DNA of 64,000 nucleotides from Halieaceae bacterium (GCA_902623175.1 CACNSR010000001.1:1-64000); one strand, 5' to 3'. Shown: positions 9,259 to 19,174, numbered from the stretch's first letter. Notes: a model not told the origin generated them from the letters alone. Program-made: numbers and translations.

Positions 9259-10247
9259 CTGGTGCCCAGCTTAGTAGGTTGGGGACTGTACGCGAGATCC
9301 TGTGACTCGCGACGCAGTTGTGTCAGTTGCGCCATGATCGAGACCGCAATCTCCATGGTCGTTTTGGAGCCAATCGAGAGCCCCACCGGGGCGTGCAATC
9401 TGGCCAGTGCATCGCTACCCAGTCCCAGCTGAGACAGTCTTCGTATTCGCTTTTCAGTGGTGCGCACTGAGCCCAGCGCGCCAACATACCAGCAGGCTGA
9501 ATCCAATGCTTCCATCAGGGCCATGTCGTCCACCCGGGGGTCATGACTCAAAGTGATCACTGCGCAGTGCTCGTCCGCCGCATGTGCCCGAACCACATCG
9601 TCGGGTAACCCCAATATTTTCTCTACTTCGGGTCCCTGCCATTGATCCAGCGCCCACTCTCGGGAGTCCGCCAGCAACACCTCGTAGTCCATGGCCAGTG
9701 CCAGCGTGCTGAGGTTGGCGGCCAGCTGACCGGCTCCAACCAGCAGCAGTCGATGTCGCGGTCCGAAGCAGTGAGTCAGGGTGCCGCCCCTTTTTTCAAG
9801 CGGCGCGAACTGCTCGGCTGGGCTGATCTGGGTCTCGCCACTTTCCAGAGAGAGACTGCGACTCAGCGTTTGCCTCGTCGACATGGCGTGGTGGGCATCC
9901 GTTACCCAATTAAGGTCCTTTGTATCAAGCTGCTGAATCGCCAGTTCCAGCCGGCCACCACAGGGCAGCCCCCACTTCTCGTTATCCTCGGCGCTGACAC
10001 CATAGTCGGTTAGATGAACCTGAGGCCCGTTGAATTCCCCTGCCAGCAGGCGCGCGATCAGATCTTCTTCAACGCAGCCGCCCGAGACGCTGCCCACCTG
10101 CGAGCCGTCAGCGCGAAAGGCTACTAGAGAGCCCACGGGTCGGGGAGACGAGCCAATGGTGGCGACCACGGACACCAACCAAGGTTTTTCACCTTGGTCC
10201 AGTGATGCCAGCAGGCAGCTGAGAATGGTCTGGTCGGTGGAATTCAT
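9255..10247 (-). CDS. XdhC/CoxI family protein
   Basis: 330 aa. The N-terminal XdhC domain carries VVATIGSSPRPVGSLVAF and GSVSGGCVEEDLI, then CGGRLELAIQ. The C-terminal Rossmann-like domain carries LLLVGAGQLAANLSTLA and the ADSREWALDQ segment. Family members bind molybdenum cofactor and mature it for xanthine or CO dehydrogenases. No molybdo-flavoenzyme gene is in the window, so its client must lie elsewhere. It is the first gene of a two-gene unit with the sterol-desaturase-like gene, an unusual partner. Confidence 0.88.
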   Translation of the reverse strand: MNSTDQTILSCLLASLDQGEKPWLVSVVATIGSSPRPVGSLVAFRADGSQVGSVSGGCVEEDLIARLLAGEFNGPQVHLTDYGVSAEDNEKWGLPCGGRLELAIQQLDTKDLNWVTDAHHAMSTRQTLSRSLSLESGETQISPAEQFAPLEKRGGTLTHCFGPRHRLLLVGAGQLAANLSTLALAMDYEVLLADSREWALDQWQGPEVEKILGLPDDVVRAHAADEHCAVITLSHDPRVDDMALMEALDSACWYVGALGSVRTTEKRIRRLSQLGLGSDALARLHAPVGLSIGSKTTMEIAVSIMAQLTQLRRESQDLAYSPQPTKLGTR

Positions 10248-10632
10248 CGATTATCGTCAATTGGTCACGTTGTCATGGTTGTTAGCATTTTATCGCGTCG
10301 GCGCCAGTCGTTCCGGCATGCTTGCATGGCGAACTAAAGTCCCTGTCGCTAAAGTAATTGCGTGGCGTGTAAAAAACACTCGTCTGATGCGTTGCAGAGG
10401 CTAAGTTTAGGCGACTCGGCGCCATGCTGGCAGAGGGTGATCGATCGCTCAAAAAAACAGAGCTGCGCAGCGGTGCACTCAATAAATTCGCTTTGCTATT
10501 CATGACTATCCACGGCTAGACCCATGACTTTATCCATCGCGCTATGGTGCTGGGAAAGTTATGGCATAAACATTGTCGATATCGCATCATACGCGCCCGC
10601 AATCACCAACCATCCGAGACAGGTAGCGAACC
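10248..10632. other. 385-bp non-coding region between xdhC and the thiolase gene
   Basis: Divergent intergenic region. The short ORFs crossing it have no recognisable sequence. It should hold promoters for both directions. I found no convincing PsrA-type (GAAAC-N4-GTTTC) operator or other named fatty-acid regulator site, and no RNA structure. Confidence 0.6.
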
Positions 10633-11841
10633 ATGCCCAACCCCGTTTATATCTACGATGCGGTGCGAACGCCGCGGAGCAAAGGTAAGTCCACCGGCAC
10701 CCTTCACGAGGTGAAACCCATCGATCTGGCCGCAGGACTGCTGGTCGAATTACAGAGGCGCCACGACCTGGACACCAGCTATGTCGATGACGTTGTCATG
10801 GGCTGTGTGTCGCCTGTGGGTGAGCAAGGTTCCGATGTTGCCAAAATGGTGGTCCAGAATGCCGACTGGGATGAGTCCGTGCCGGGTGTTCAGCTGGATC
10901 GCTTTTGCGCGTCTGGACTAGAGGCCGTCAACATTGCCGCTCAGAAAATTGCCTCGGGCTGGGAAGACCTTGTGGTCGCGGGCGGCGTGGAGTCAATGTC
11001 ACGGGTTCCAATGGGTTCCAATGGGGGCGCAATGGCCGGCGATCCCGAGTTCGCTGTCAAAACCAGCTTTGTCCCTCAGGGAATCGGCGCTGACACTATT
11101 GCCACGCTGGCGGGTTGGTCTCGCGAAGACGTCGACCAGTATGCGGTGACCTCGCAGCGGCGCGCAGCCAACGCCAGAGATAAAGGCTGGTTTGACCGCT
11201 CGGTGGTACCGGTCAAAGACAGCAGCGGCGTGACCATTCTGGAGCGCGATGACTTCATCAAGCCTGATACCACTGTCGAAGGGCTTGCTGGCTTGAAGCC
11301 CTCTTTTGAGGTGCCAGGCGGTATGGGTTTTGATGACGTTATTCTAGCGAAGTACAACACGTTGGATCGGATCGACCACGTGCACACTCCGGGTAACTCG
11401 TCCGGGATTGTAGATGGGGCCAGTGCTGTGATGATCGGTAGTGAGAAAGCCGGCAGCGATCTGGATTTGAAGCCGCGTGGGCGCATTTTGGCGACCGCGG
11501 TGCTGGCGACTGATCCGATTATCATGCTAACAGGTCCCGGACCTGCAGCGAGAAAATGCCTCTCCAAGGCCGGCATGACACCGGCCGATATCGATCTGTG
11601 GGAAATCAACGAAGCGTTTGCCTCGGTGGTACTGCGTTACATGCAGGATCTAGACCTCGATCCCGAGGTGACCAATGTGAATGGCGGTGCTATAGCCATG
11701 GGACACCCGCTGGGTGCCACTGGAGGCTGCCTGGTCAGCACCGTGCTCGATGAGCTCGAGCGCCGCGACGCCAAGCGCGCCATGCTGTCGCTGTGCGTCG
11801 GCGGTGGTATGGGTATCTCAACGATCATTGAGCGCGCGTGA
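10633..11841 (+). CDS. Thiolase (acetyl-CoA C-acyltransferase)
   Basis: 402 aa thiolase. The nucleophilic Cys is at residue 92 ([15 protein letters not shown]), the His is in [13 protein letters not shown], and the second catalytic Cys is in LCVGGGMG. It catalyses thiolytic release of acetyl-CoA at the end of beta-oxidation (or the reverse condensation). It precedes the FadB-like gene by 29 bases; together they form a two-gene beta-oxidation unit with thiolase first, the reverse of the common fadBA order. The weak AGGTAGC upstream is the best ribosome site. The sequence is nearer to FadI/acetyl-CoA acetyltransferase types than to classic FadA, so I give no symbol. Confidence 0.93.
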   Translation: MPNPVYIYDAVRTPRSKGKSTGTLHEVKPIDLAAGLLVELQRRHDLDTSYVDDVVMGCVSPVGEQGSDVAKMVVQNADWDESVPGVQLDRFCASGLEAVNIAAQKIASGWEDLVVAGGVESMSRVPMGSNGGAMAGDPEFAVKTSFVPQGIGADTIATLAGWSREDVDQYAVTSQRRAANARDKGWFDRSVVPVKDSSGVTILERDDFIKPDTTVEGLAGLKPSFEVPGGMGFDDVILAKYNTLDRIDHVHTPGNSSGIVDGASAVMIGSEKAGSDLDLKPRGRILATAVLATDPIIMLTGPGPAARKCLSKAGMTPADIDLWEINEAFASVVLRYMQDLDLDPEVTNVNGGAIAMGHPLGATGGCLVSTVLDELERRDAKRAMLSLCVGGGMGISTIIERA

Positions 11842-11870
11842 GACGCGCTGACAGAGGGTATCAAAGCAGT

Positions 11871-14018
11871 ATGAGCGGATTTAACTACGAGAAAGATGCC
11901 AACGGCGTCGTCACCGTCACAATGGACATGGCTGGCCCGGTCAACTCAATGTCAGAGGCTTTCCTGCCTGCACTGCAGGGTGCCGTCGAGAAACTAGAGG
12001 CAGAGAGCGATCTGGCAGGCGTGGTGCTGGCGTCGGCGAAGAAAACCTTTTTCGCAGGGGGTGATCTCAACTCACTGTGTCAGGTCACGGAAGAAAATGC
12101 GGAGGCCTTCTTCAACGAAGCGCAGGCCATCAAGGCGGAGTTCCGCCGGCTCGAGAAGCTGGGCAAGCCGACCGTCGCCGCCATCAATGGCGCGGCGCTG
12201 GGTGGCGGCCTGGAACTCGCATTGGCATGCCACTACCGCATCGCTTGGGAAAATAAAGCTGTGCAGTTGGGGTTCCCTGAGGTCACTCTGGGACTGCTGC
12301 CGGGTGGTGGTGGCGTGGTGAAGGCCATTTACCTGATGGGTCTGATGGCCTCGAACGAATATTTGATCGAGGGCAAGCGCGTGGTGCCCTCCAAGGCCAA
12401 AGAAGCGGGCCTGATTAACGAGACTGTCGATAGTCTCGATGATTTGATTCCGCGAGCCAAAGCCTGGATCGCAGAGAATCAGGATAACGAAGCCGCTTGT
12501 ATGCAGCCTTGGGACACCAAGGGGTACAAAATCCCCGGCGGTAACGCGAACCACCCTGCGGTGGCGCAGATGCTCCCCGTGGCCTCGGCCATGATTGCGC
12601 AGAAGACGCGTGGTCTCCTGCCGGCGCCGGTCAAGATTCTTGATGTGGCGGTATCTGCCATGCGTGTGGATTTTGACACCGCTATGCGCATTGAGAGCCG
12701 CGGTTTGACTGAACTGGCGCTTACGCCGGTAGCGAAAAACATGATCAACACGTTTTTCTTCAACCTCAATCAAATCAACGGCGGCGCCTCACGCCCAGAC
12801 GATATCGAGCCCCAAGCTACCCAGAAGGTTGGTGTATTGGGCGCGGGCATGATGGGGCAGGGCATTGCCTATGTGTCTGCCATGGCGGGCATCGAGGTGA
12901 TCCTCAAAGATATCTCGCTGCAGGCGGCAGAGAAGGGCAAAGCCTACACAGAGGGTTTGCTGAAAAAGCGCGTTGAGCGCGGCCGCATGACCGAAGAGAA
13001 GGCCCAGCAGGTGCTGGACCTGATTAAGCCTACGGCCGAGAACAGTGACCTCAGCGGCTGTGATCTCATTATTGAGGCGGTGTTTGAGAACATGGCGCTC
13101 AAGCACGAGATTACGAAAGAGCTTGAACCCTATTTGGCCGAGGGAGGCGTCTGGGGTTCGAACACTTCCACGCTGCCAATTACCCAGCTGGCTCAGGCCA
13201 GCGCCAACGCCGAAAATTTCATTGGCATTCACTTCTTCTCGCCGGTCGACAAGATGCCGCTGGTCGAGATCATCATGGGCGAGAATACCAGTGATTTGGC
13301 CCTCGCCAAGGCCTTTGATTATACCAAGCAGATTCGCAAGACGCCGATTGTCGTGAACGACTCATTGGGCTTCTTTACGTCGCGCACTTTCGGCACCTAT
13401 CTTGATGAGGGCGTGCGACTGCTGACCGAGGGGGTCCACCCGATCCAGATCGATAACCTCGGTAAGGCCGTCGGCATGCCCGTCGGCCCGCTGACTGTTT
13501 ATGACGAGGTGAGTCTGGAGCTCTCCCGCAAGGCATGGGCGACCTGGAAAGACATGGGTGCGCTCGATAACTGGGGTGACGGCACTATTACTCGTGACGT
13601 TATCGACACGATGGTGGGTGAACATGGCCGAGGGGGTCGTCATCACGGTGGTGGCTTCTATGAGTATGGCGAGGACGGCAGCAAGGCCATCTGGCCCGGG
13701 CTCATGGATCTTTACTTCAACGCCGACGCGTCGGTGGCGGAGGATGACATCAAAGATCGGCTCTTGTTCCGTCAGGTCATCGAGGCACTGAAGTGTCTGG
13801 AAACCAACGTGTTGCGCACTGTAGCAGACGGCAACATTGGCTCCATCATGGGTATTGGTGCACCGGCCTGGACCGGCGGTCTGATCCAGTTCGTGAACAC
13901 CTATGGGCTGGAGCGCTTCAGCGCACGCTGTGCTGAGCTTGCAAGTCAATATGGCAATCGCTTTGACGCGCCGGCCATCGTTGGTGAGAAGATTGCTGCG
14001 GGGGAAAACTTCGCCTGA
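11871..14018 (+). CDS. Fatty-acid oxidation bifunctional enzyme: enoyl-CoA hydratase / 3-hydroxyacyl-CoA dehydrogenase (FadB/FadJ-like)
   Basis: 715 aa. I take the ATG at 11871, because family members begin just before the first beta strand; the GTG at 11838 would add 11 unrelated residues. The N-terminal crotonase domain contains AAINGAALGGGLELALAC and LGFPEVTLGLLPGGGGV with both catalytic glutamates. From about residue 315 a Rossmann NAD-binding domain starts (GVLGAGMMGQGIAYVSA), with HFFSPVDKMPLVEII typical of L-3-hydroxyacyl-CoA dehydrogenases, then the C-terminal HCDH domains. It hydrates trans-2-enoyl-CoA and oxidises the product to 3-ketoacyl-CoA for the upstream thiolase. FadB versus FadJ cannot be decided here. 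Confidence 0.93.
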   Translation: MSGFNYEKDANGVVTVTMDMAGPVNSMSEAFLPALQGAVEKLEAESDLAGVVLASAKKTFFAGGDLNSLCQVTEENAEAFFNEAQAIKAEFRRLEKLGKPTVAAINGAALGGGLELALACHYRIAWENKAVQLGFPEVTLGLLPGGGGVVKAIYLMGLMASNEYLIEGKRVVPSKAKEAGLINETVDSLDDLIPRAKAWIAENQDNEAACMQPWDTKGYKIPGGNANHPAVAQMLPVASAMIAQKTRGLLPAPVKILDVAVSAMRVDFDTAMRIESRGLTELALTPVAKNMINTFFFNLNQINGGASRPDDIEPQATQKVGVLGAGMMGQGIAYVSAMAGIEVILKDISLQAAEKGKAYTEGLLKKRVERGRMTEEKAQQVLDLIKPTAENSDLSGCDLIIEAVFENMALKHEITKELEPYLAEGGVWGSNTSTLPITQLAQASANAENFIGIHFFSPVDKMPLVEIIMGENTSDLALAKAFDYTKQIRKTPIVVNDSLGFFTSRTFGTYLDEGVRLLTEGVHPIQIDNLGKAVGMPVGPLTVYDEVSLELSRKAWATWKDMGALDNWGDGTITRDVIDTMVGEHGRGGRHHGGGFYEYGEDGSKAIWPGLMDLYFNADASVAEDDIKDRLLFRQVIEALKCLETNVLRTVADGNIGSIMGIGAPAWTGGLIQFVNTYGLERFSARCAELASQYGNRFDAPAIVGEKIAAGENFA

Positions 14019-14174
14019 GCGATGGTGAGCGCCTCACTCGTACCCGGATCGGGCGGAGTGGGGCGATGCTCTTTGTAAAAAACTTCGTTGGTCTGCCTCG
14101 CTGATGCTCTTGTCTGGTCTGTTAGGGAACAGGCGTCCATCCGGGATATCGCTCTGGTGCCCTTGGCGTTACCC

Positions 14175-15719
14175 TCAGAGCATGACCTCGATCAAGCAGG
14201 GTCCTTTCTGCGACATGGCATTGGCAAAGGCCTGATCAAATTCCGCCACGGTCTCGACTTTGAGCGCTTGCATACCCATCCCTCTGGCGATATCCGTCCA
14301 CTCCAGATCCGGATTACTGAGATCCAGCAGCGACAAAGCTGTTGGACCCGGTTGTTCGACGCCAACACGATTCAATTCAATATTTAGAATGGCGTAGGAC
14401 CGGTTATTCAACAGCACAACGGTCACATCGAGTTGCTCGCGCACCATGGTCCATAAAGCCTGCAGCGTATACAGTCCCGAGCCATCTGCCTCGAGTGCGA
14501 TGACTTTTTGATCGGGGCACGCGATGGCTGCCCCAACGGCCAATGGCAAGCCTTGACCAATCGCGCCGCCGGTGAGCGTTAGCCAATCATGAGGTGCCGC
14601 ATTGGCGGTAAGTAAAAACGCGCCCAAACCATTGGTTGCCCCTTCATCACACACGATCGCCTGCTCGGGTAGGCGGTTAGCAATGACTTTGCCGAGTTCA
14701 TTGGCGTCAATCGTGCCGTCTGCCAGCGGGTAGTCAGCATAATCAGTGACCACCTCGGGCGTGGCGGGCGCATTCAGAGTGTCTGCCAGCCGCGTGAGTG
14801 CGTCGAGCGCGTCGCTATCGCGGTCGACGAGCGTGCATTGAGTCGCCGTCTCAGGTGCCAAGACGCTGGGTTTATCAGGATACGCAAAGAAGGAGACCGG
14901 CGCCTTGGTGCCGGCCAGCACCAGCAAGTCGGTGCCCGCCAACTGCTCGGTCGCAGCCTCTCCGAAATAGGCCAGGCGTTCGGTGGGCACGCGTCCCACG
15001 CCTCTCGCTTGCCGCGCAAAGAAGGTCTCGGTCACCAGACGACAACCGGTGGCGGCCGCTATGCGGCCCGCTTGATGCAGTGCGTCTTTCCGCAGGGTGC
15101 GTCCACCCAAAAACAGGCAGCTGCTCGACGCCGACCGCAGTTGCGCTGCGATCTCGCTGACCGTCGTATCCGAGATCTTCGCCTGCGGCGTGTCTGGCAG
15201 TTCAGACAGCGTCTCGTTGGTGTCTGTCCAGGCGTGGTCTGCGGGCACCACAAAGGTACTGATGGTGCCGTTATGGCTGAGACTATCCGCAAGAGCGTCT
15301 AGGCCGGTTTGCGCCAGCCCCGTTGCGTTGTCAGAGACGCGAAAGCTGCGCGATACGGGTGTGGCCATGCCTTTGATGTCACTCGTGAGCGGCGCATCGT
15401 GCTGAAGATGATCCGTCGCATGATCGCCCACCATGTTGAGAATGGGCGATCCGGCGCGCTGCGCGTTGTGTAGGTTGGCCATTCCGTTGGCAAAGCCCGG
15501 GCCAAGGTGCAATAAGTTGAGCGCAGGTTTGTCGGCCATGCGGCCATAGCCATCGGCAGCGCCCGTGACCACTCCCTCAAAGAGACACAGCACCGCTCGG
15601 ATGCCCGGTTGCTTGTCGAGCGCGGCCACCAATTGCATCTCGGAGGTGCCCGGATTGGCAAAGCAGGCGTCGACGCCATGTGTCGCCAGGGCATTAATCA
15701 GTGACTCAGCGCCATTCAT
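14175..15719 (-). CDS. ThDP-dependent enzyme, acetolactate synthase large-subunit-like / benzoylformate decarboxylase-like
   Basis: 514 aa with the three-domain layout of thiamine-diphosphate enzymes. The Pyr domain holds the catalytic Glu region (CLFEGVVTGAADGYGRMA), and the PP domain holds the ThDP motif, beginning EADGSG and continuing to NNRSYAIL. The central domain resembles the FAD/CoA-type domain, without a clear FAD signature. The small regulatory subunit gene (ilvH) is absent, and the sequence start (FANPGTSEMQLVAAL) is closer to MdlC-type decarboxylases than to IlvB, so true acetolactate synthase activity is doubtful. It stands alone, convergent with the beta-oxidation unit. Confidence 0.85.
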   Translation of the reverse strand: MNGAESLINALATHGVDACFANPGTSEMQLVAALDKQPGIRAVLCLFEGVVTGAADGYGRMADKPALNLLHLGPGFANGMANLHNAQRAGSPILNMVGDHATDHLQHDAPLTSDIKGMATPVSRSFRVSDNATGLAQTGLDALADSLSHNGTISTFVVPADHAWTDTNETLSELPDTPQAKISDTTVSEIAAQLRSASSSCLFLGGRTLRKDALHQAGRIAAATGCRLVTETFFARQARGVGRVPTERLAYFGEAATEQLAGTDLLVLAGTKAPVSFFAYPDKPSVLAPETATQCTLVDRDSDALDALTRLADTLNAPATPEVVTDYADYPLADGTIDANELGKVIANRLPEQAIVCDEGATNGLGAFLLTANAAPHDWLTLTGGAIGQGLPLAVGAAIACPDQKVIALEADGSGLYTLQALWTMVREQLDVTVVLLNNRSYAILNIELNRVGVEQPGPTALSLLDLSNPDLEWTDIARGMGMQALKVETVAEFDQAFANAMSQKGPCLIEVML

Positions 15720-15812
15720 GACATATCTCTCCGGTTGGGTAGGTTGTCTCGGCCATGGCGCACATGCGCCGCGGCAAATGGAGTCGCCCCGAATCAGCGA
15801 CCCTGCGCGTCG

Positions 15813-18023
15813 CTAGTCAGCGCTAGTGACAGTATATCGCCTCGACGTGGTGGAGCGATTCTCTGTATAAAACCCCGGGGCCCTCATGACTTCCCGTGAA
15901 AAGGACTCGGCCTGATCAAGATAGTGAGGCGAAGACTCGTCGGTCATATGGCTGCCGTATTGGTGCGTGCCGCGAATCGTTTGTTCACCTTCAGCGTTCC
16001 ACTCAATGAGGTAGTACAGACCATCGCCAGCTACAACGGTCAGGAAGTCATCTTCGTCTTCCAGTCGCTCTGCGTACATGGCGCGCAGAGTGTCGGGCCC
16101 GCCAGCGGCCGGCCAGCTGCGTTGTCCTCTGCCATGCTGTTGCACGGTGCCCCACTCGGGGTCCAGCCGTCCGGCGACATCACGCACAGACTCCATACAA
16201 GTATGTAGCGTCACTCGCGCGTCAGGGAGCGCCTTCTCTGTGCGCTCCGCCTGCCACTCCTCGAGCAAAATACAAACGCCCAGCGCTGCGTTCCGGTTGG
16301 CGGTATCGGTGTGTAAGTCCCAGTCGCGAATCAGTGACAGCGCCTGTGCTTCTTCCGGGCCGTTGGGCTCGAGTTCGGCCACCGACGACAAATAGGTATA
16401 CCCCCGGTATCGAGGTGAGTACGCGTTATCGTGCTTGATGGCGCTGAAATCATCGAAGGAAATCGCGGTGTTGGCATTCAGTAACTCCAGCCCGCGCACG
16501 GCGCGGTTGGTCATGCGCGTCGGCCAACCGCTTTCTACCGGATAGTCAGACTTCACAGGGTTACTGCCTTCGGAACTGACGTGAAAAGGCGATTGGTTGG
16601 CGCTGTGCACGTAACCAGAGGGCGGATTAGTCACCATGGGTAGCTCGTCGGGCGTCAGATAGTCGTCCCAGATGAGATCTCGCCTGTTACCCGGTAAATA
16701 CTGATCCCACTGCCAGCCCGCAGCGCGCCGCGGCATCATGGCGTTGTGCACGAAATGGATGTCACCGTCGGCATTGGCGTAGACAAAGTTGAAGCTGGCA
16801 ATGTGCTGCAGCGCCATGGCCTCTCGCCACTCTGCAAAAGACCTCGCGGCGCTCATGGCCAACCACTGCTCGACCTGACGGATCTCATCCATGCCTGCAT
16901 AACGCAGCGCATAAGTGCCGTGATCCGTTTTCATCACAGGGCCGTGGATTGAGCGGTAGCCCTTCTCCTGAATGGTCCAGGGCAGCCATCCCCAAAGCAG
17001 CACTTTGATCGGGATGTCGAATGCCTCCAGCTCCAACCACTCATCGTCTACCCGGTAGCGGTTGTCGTCCTCGGGGTCCATTTCCAGCACATACACGTCG
17101 ACCAAATCAGGCTGGTTAACCGTCGCGCCCCAGCCATGGTGCTCATTAAAGCCGACGCCTAGGGCGGGCGCCCCAATGAACAGCCCGCCCATCACGTTGA
17201 GCCCCTCACCGCTCTGCAGATGCGCCTCGTACCACGACACCGGACCAGTCAGTGGCTGGTGGGAATTGATCATGAGTAGAGTGGAGCGGTCGCGGCTACG
17301 CGCCGGGGCAATAGCCGTCGCGTTAGAGCCTAATGTAATGGCTGTGTTGGGCAGCTGTGGTGCTGGGCTTATTTCCCGTTGTCGCGTCTCGGCCTGTAGC
17401 TCGGTGAGCGGCTTCTCGAATCCGTAGAACAGGAGATGCCGAAACATATGCGCGGCAATGACATCTTTTGATGTCACCGGCAGCACGTCTAAGCTGACCC
17501 GCTCGGGGTGTTGGGCCGCAAAGTCGTTGAAACCCGCCGCAAAGGCGTCGAGGTATTCGCGGGTTTCGGGTTCGAGCAGGGTGCCGTAGTCCCTGTCGAT
17601 CACCTCCCAAAAACCGAGCCACTGAACCAGGTAGTCGGTGACGGTGGCATCGCGCCCGAAAAAACTGGCGGCATTGCCACGGTAGTAGGGCAGGGTCTCC
17701 TCGAGGATTTCCCAACCGTCCTCGGATTGTGCCCACGCAAGGCCGTAGGCCATATCGGCATCGGTCTCGCCAAATATGTGGGGGACCCCAAGCGCATCGC
17801 GCTCGATAGTTGCTTCCCAGGCGAGTGCAGGGCTATTCATCCACAGCGTCAGTACACACAGTAGCGTGCGAATAAGTGCCTTCAATGCCCACACTGCAGT
17901 GAAAAAAGCGCGAAGGGCGCTTGTGGCAGGGTGGCCTCTGTTGCTTAAGACAGCCGGAGGGGTGTCCGCCGCGGCGCGCTCGCGGCCCCGGGCGTTATCG
18001 CGCGTATTTGACCGCGAAATCAT
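15813..18023 (-). CDS. Penicillin acylase family protein (acylhomoserine-lactone acylase-like Ntn hydrolase)
   Basis: 736 aa precursor of an exported N-terminal nucleophile amidohydrolase. A long basic lead precedes a hydrophobic signal segment (LLCVLTLWMNSPALA). The A-chain begins near WEATIERDALGVPHIFG. The self-cleavage site and new N-terminal Ser are in TLGSNATAIAP, followed by the oxyanion region INSHQPLTGPVSWYEAHL, as in PvdQ/QuiP/AhlM proteins. These enzymes cleave amide bonds of acylated substrates such as AHLs or siderophore acyl chains in the periplasm. Its ATG overlaps the cytochrome c stop by four bases (ATGA), so the two are co-translated. Substrate unknown. The ~55 residues before the signal segment are odd; translation may really start further in. 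Confidence 0.88.
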   Translation of the reverse strand: MISRSNTRDNARGRERAAADTPPAVLSNRGHPATSALRAFFTAVWALKALIRTLLCVLTLWMNSPALAWEATIERDALGVPHIFGETDADMAYGLAWAQSEDGWEILEETLPYYRGNAASFFGRDATVTDYLVQWLGFWEVIDRDYGTLLEPETREYLDAFAAGFNDFAAQHPERVSLDVLPVTSKDVIAAHMFRHLLFYGFEKPLTELQAETRQREISPAPQLPNTAITLGSNATAIAPARSRDRSTLLMINSHQPLTGPVSWYEAHLQSGEGLNVMGGLFIGAPALGVGFNEHHGWGATVNQPDLVDVYVLEMDPEDDNRYRVDDEWLELEAFDIPIKVLLWGWLPWTIQEKGYRSIHGPVMKTDHGTYALRYAGMDEIRQVEQWLAMSAARSFAEWREAMALQHIASFNFVYANADGDIHFVHNAMMPRRAAGWQWDQYLPGNRRDLIWDDYLTPDELPMVTNPPSGYVHSANQSPFHVSSEGSNPVKSDYPVESGWPTRMTNRAVRGLELLNANTAISFDDFSAIKHDNAYSPRYRGYTYLSSVAELEPNGPEEAQALSLIRDWDLHTDTANRNAALGVCILLEEWQAERTEKALPDARVTLHTCMESVRDVAGRLDPEWGTVQQHGRGQRSWPAAGGPDTLRAMYAERLEDEDDFLTVVAGDGLYYLIEWNAEGEQTIRGTHQYGSHMTDESSPHYLDQAESFSREVMRAPGFYTENRSTTSRRYTVTSAD

Positions 18024-18457
18024 AGGCTCGCAACGTAGGCAGCGATGTTATCGAGGTCAGCGTCAGTCATGGGTTTGGCAACGGGGTACATCATCGCCGA
18101 CTGCGCACCGCGCTCCTCACCCGCTCTGTAGGCAGTCAGTTTGGCGACGATGTCCGCTGCGGCCTGTCCTGCCAGCATCGGGCCGATGCCGCCCTCGCCA
18201 CGGCTCCCATGACAGGCAATGCACTGACCGTAATATTTTTCTCCTAATGCTTCGGGAGAAGCCGCCGCCAGCGCAGCTTGCTTGATCTGCTCGACTGCGG
18301 CAATGCCGCCGCCATTTTTGGCTCTCCAGTCTTCGTAGCACTCGCCCACACATTGATTGCGGTTGCCGGCCCAGTCGATGTCATTGCTCTGGGTGCCGAT
18401 CCAAATCAAACCCGAGACGACGACAATAAAGGCGGCGACAAGCGTGGTGGTGTTCAT
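18020..18457 (-). CDS. Membrane-anchored class I cytochrome c
   Basis: 145 aa. I choose the second ATG (18457), which has AGGA eight bases upstream; the first ATG (18466) has no room for a ribosome site. An N-terminal hydrophobic anchor (TLVAAFIVVVSGLIWIG) is followed by a cysteine pair in QCVGECYEDW, then a small c5-like domain with haem site CIACH, a GPMLAGQ loop and a Met ligand probably in YPVAKPM. It likely shuttles electrons in the periplasm. Translational coupling to the acylase downstream is unexpected. The extra CxxxC pair before the haem site is unusual and could be a disulphide or a metal site. Confidence 0.85.
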   Translation of the reverse strand: MNTTTLVAAFIVVVSGLIWIGTQSNDIDWAGNRNQCVGECYEDWRAKNGGGIAAVEQIKQAALAAASPEALGEKYYGQCIACHGSRGEGGIGPMLAGQAAADIVAKLTAYRAGEERGAQSAMMYPVAKPMTDADLDNIAAYVASL

Positions 18458-18600
18458 GCAGTGCATCCTGTTTTCGGCGAAAGCTGCCGGGGGACCCCAG
18501 CGGAAAGCGCGGAATGATAAGGCTTCTGTCAGCGAGATGACAGGCTCTTAGGTTGAGCGGTTGTCATTTTTACGTGTCTCAGTGTGGCCGCCATCAATGG

Positions 18601-18629
18601 ATGACCTTGACTCGCCAAGTCGGCATAAT
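18601..18629 (+). promoter_or_regulatory. Putative sigma-70 promoter of the thioesterase gene
   Basis: ATGACC and CATAAT are separated by 17 bases; the -10 matches the consensus in five of six positions. Predicted start of transcription is about 38 bases before the ATG. A GACT-N5-AGTC inverted repeat lies within the spacer. Confidence 0.45.
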
Positions 18630-18673
18630 CGGCGGCCGCCAGTTACCGTCGACGATTCATCAGGAGTGAACTC

Positions 18674-19096
18674 ATGTCGAACCCTTACCGCGGCAATATC
18701 AAAGTACGTTTTGCCGATACCGATGCGAATGGGCACGCCTTCTTTGGCAACTACTTTGTCTTTGCGGACGAAGTGCTGGGCGAGTACTGGAGTGAATTGG
18801 GGCTCGATGTGGCCGATGTGGTGAATCCCGACTTTCTGACTTTCACGGTTAACGCCAATATGGATTTTCTGGGTGAGAGTCTCGCCGGTGACACGCTAGA
18901 GGTAAAGGTCGCCGCGGAGCGGGTGGGTAACTCCAGTATTGTCATTGGTTTCTCGATGCAGAACCAGCGCACCGAAGAGATGGCGGGCAAAGGCAGCTTC
19001 ACCTACGTCTTCGTCGATAAGGCCACGCGCAAGAGCTGTCCCATGCCGGCTGACTTCAGGGCCTCTGTATTAGCGCGACACCCTGAACTGGCCTGA
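18674..19096 (+). CDS. Acyl-CoA thioesterase (4HBT hot-dog fold)
   Basis: 140 aa with AGGAG before the ATG. The N-terminus VRFADTDANGHAFFGNYFVFADE has the 4-hydroxybenzoyl-CoA thioesterase signature: the acid in a DTDxxGH context, then a GNYxxxxDE helix. Hydrolyses an acyl-CoA thioester; YbgC/FcbC-like. Its position among acyl-CoA genes supports a role in acyl-CoA turnover. Substrate length cannot be inferred. Confidence 0.88.
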   Translation: MSNPYRGNIKVRFADTDANGHAFFGNYFVFADEVLGEYWSELGLDVADVVNPDFLTFTVNANMDFLGESLAGDTLEVKVAAERVGNSSIVIGFSMQNQRTEEMAGKGSFTYVFVDKATRKSCPMPADFRASVLARHPELA

Positions 19097-19174
19097 ATCG
19101 CTGATCTGAGTGCCGTCAAGCCCGCCCAATTGGTTCTGGCGCGCTGACCCATCATAATTTCGTTCCTGTCAAGC

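Noticed and set aside
12072-12773. 233-aa minus-strand ORF inside the FadB-like gene
   Set aside because: Antisense shadow; composition follows the complementary frame.
14019-14174. Terminator after the FadB-like gene
   Set aside because: GTGAG-CGC-CTCAC is a tiny stem with no T run.
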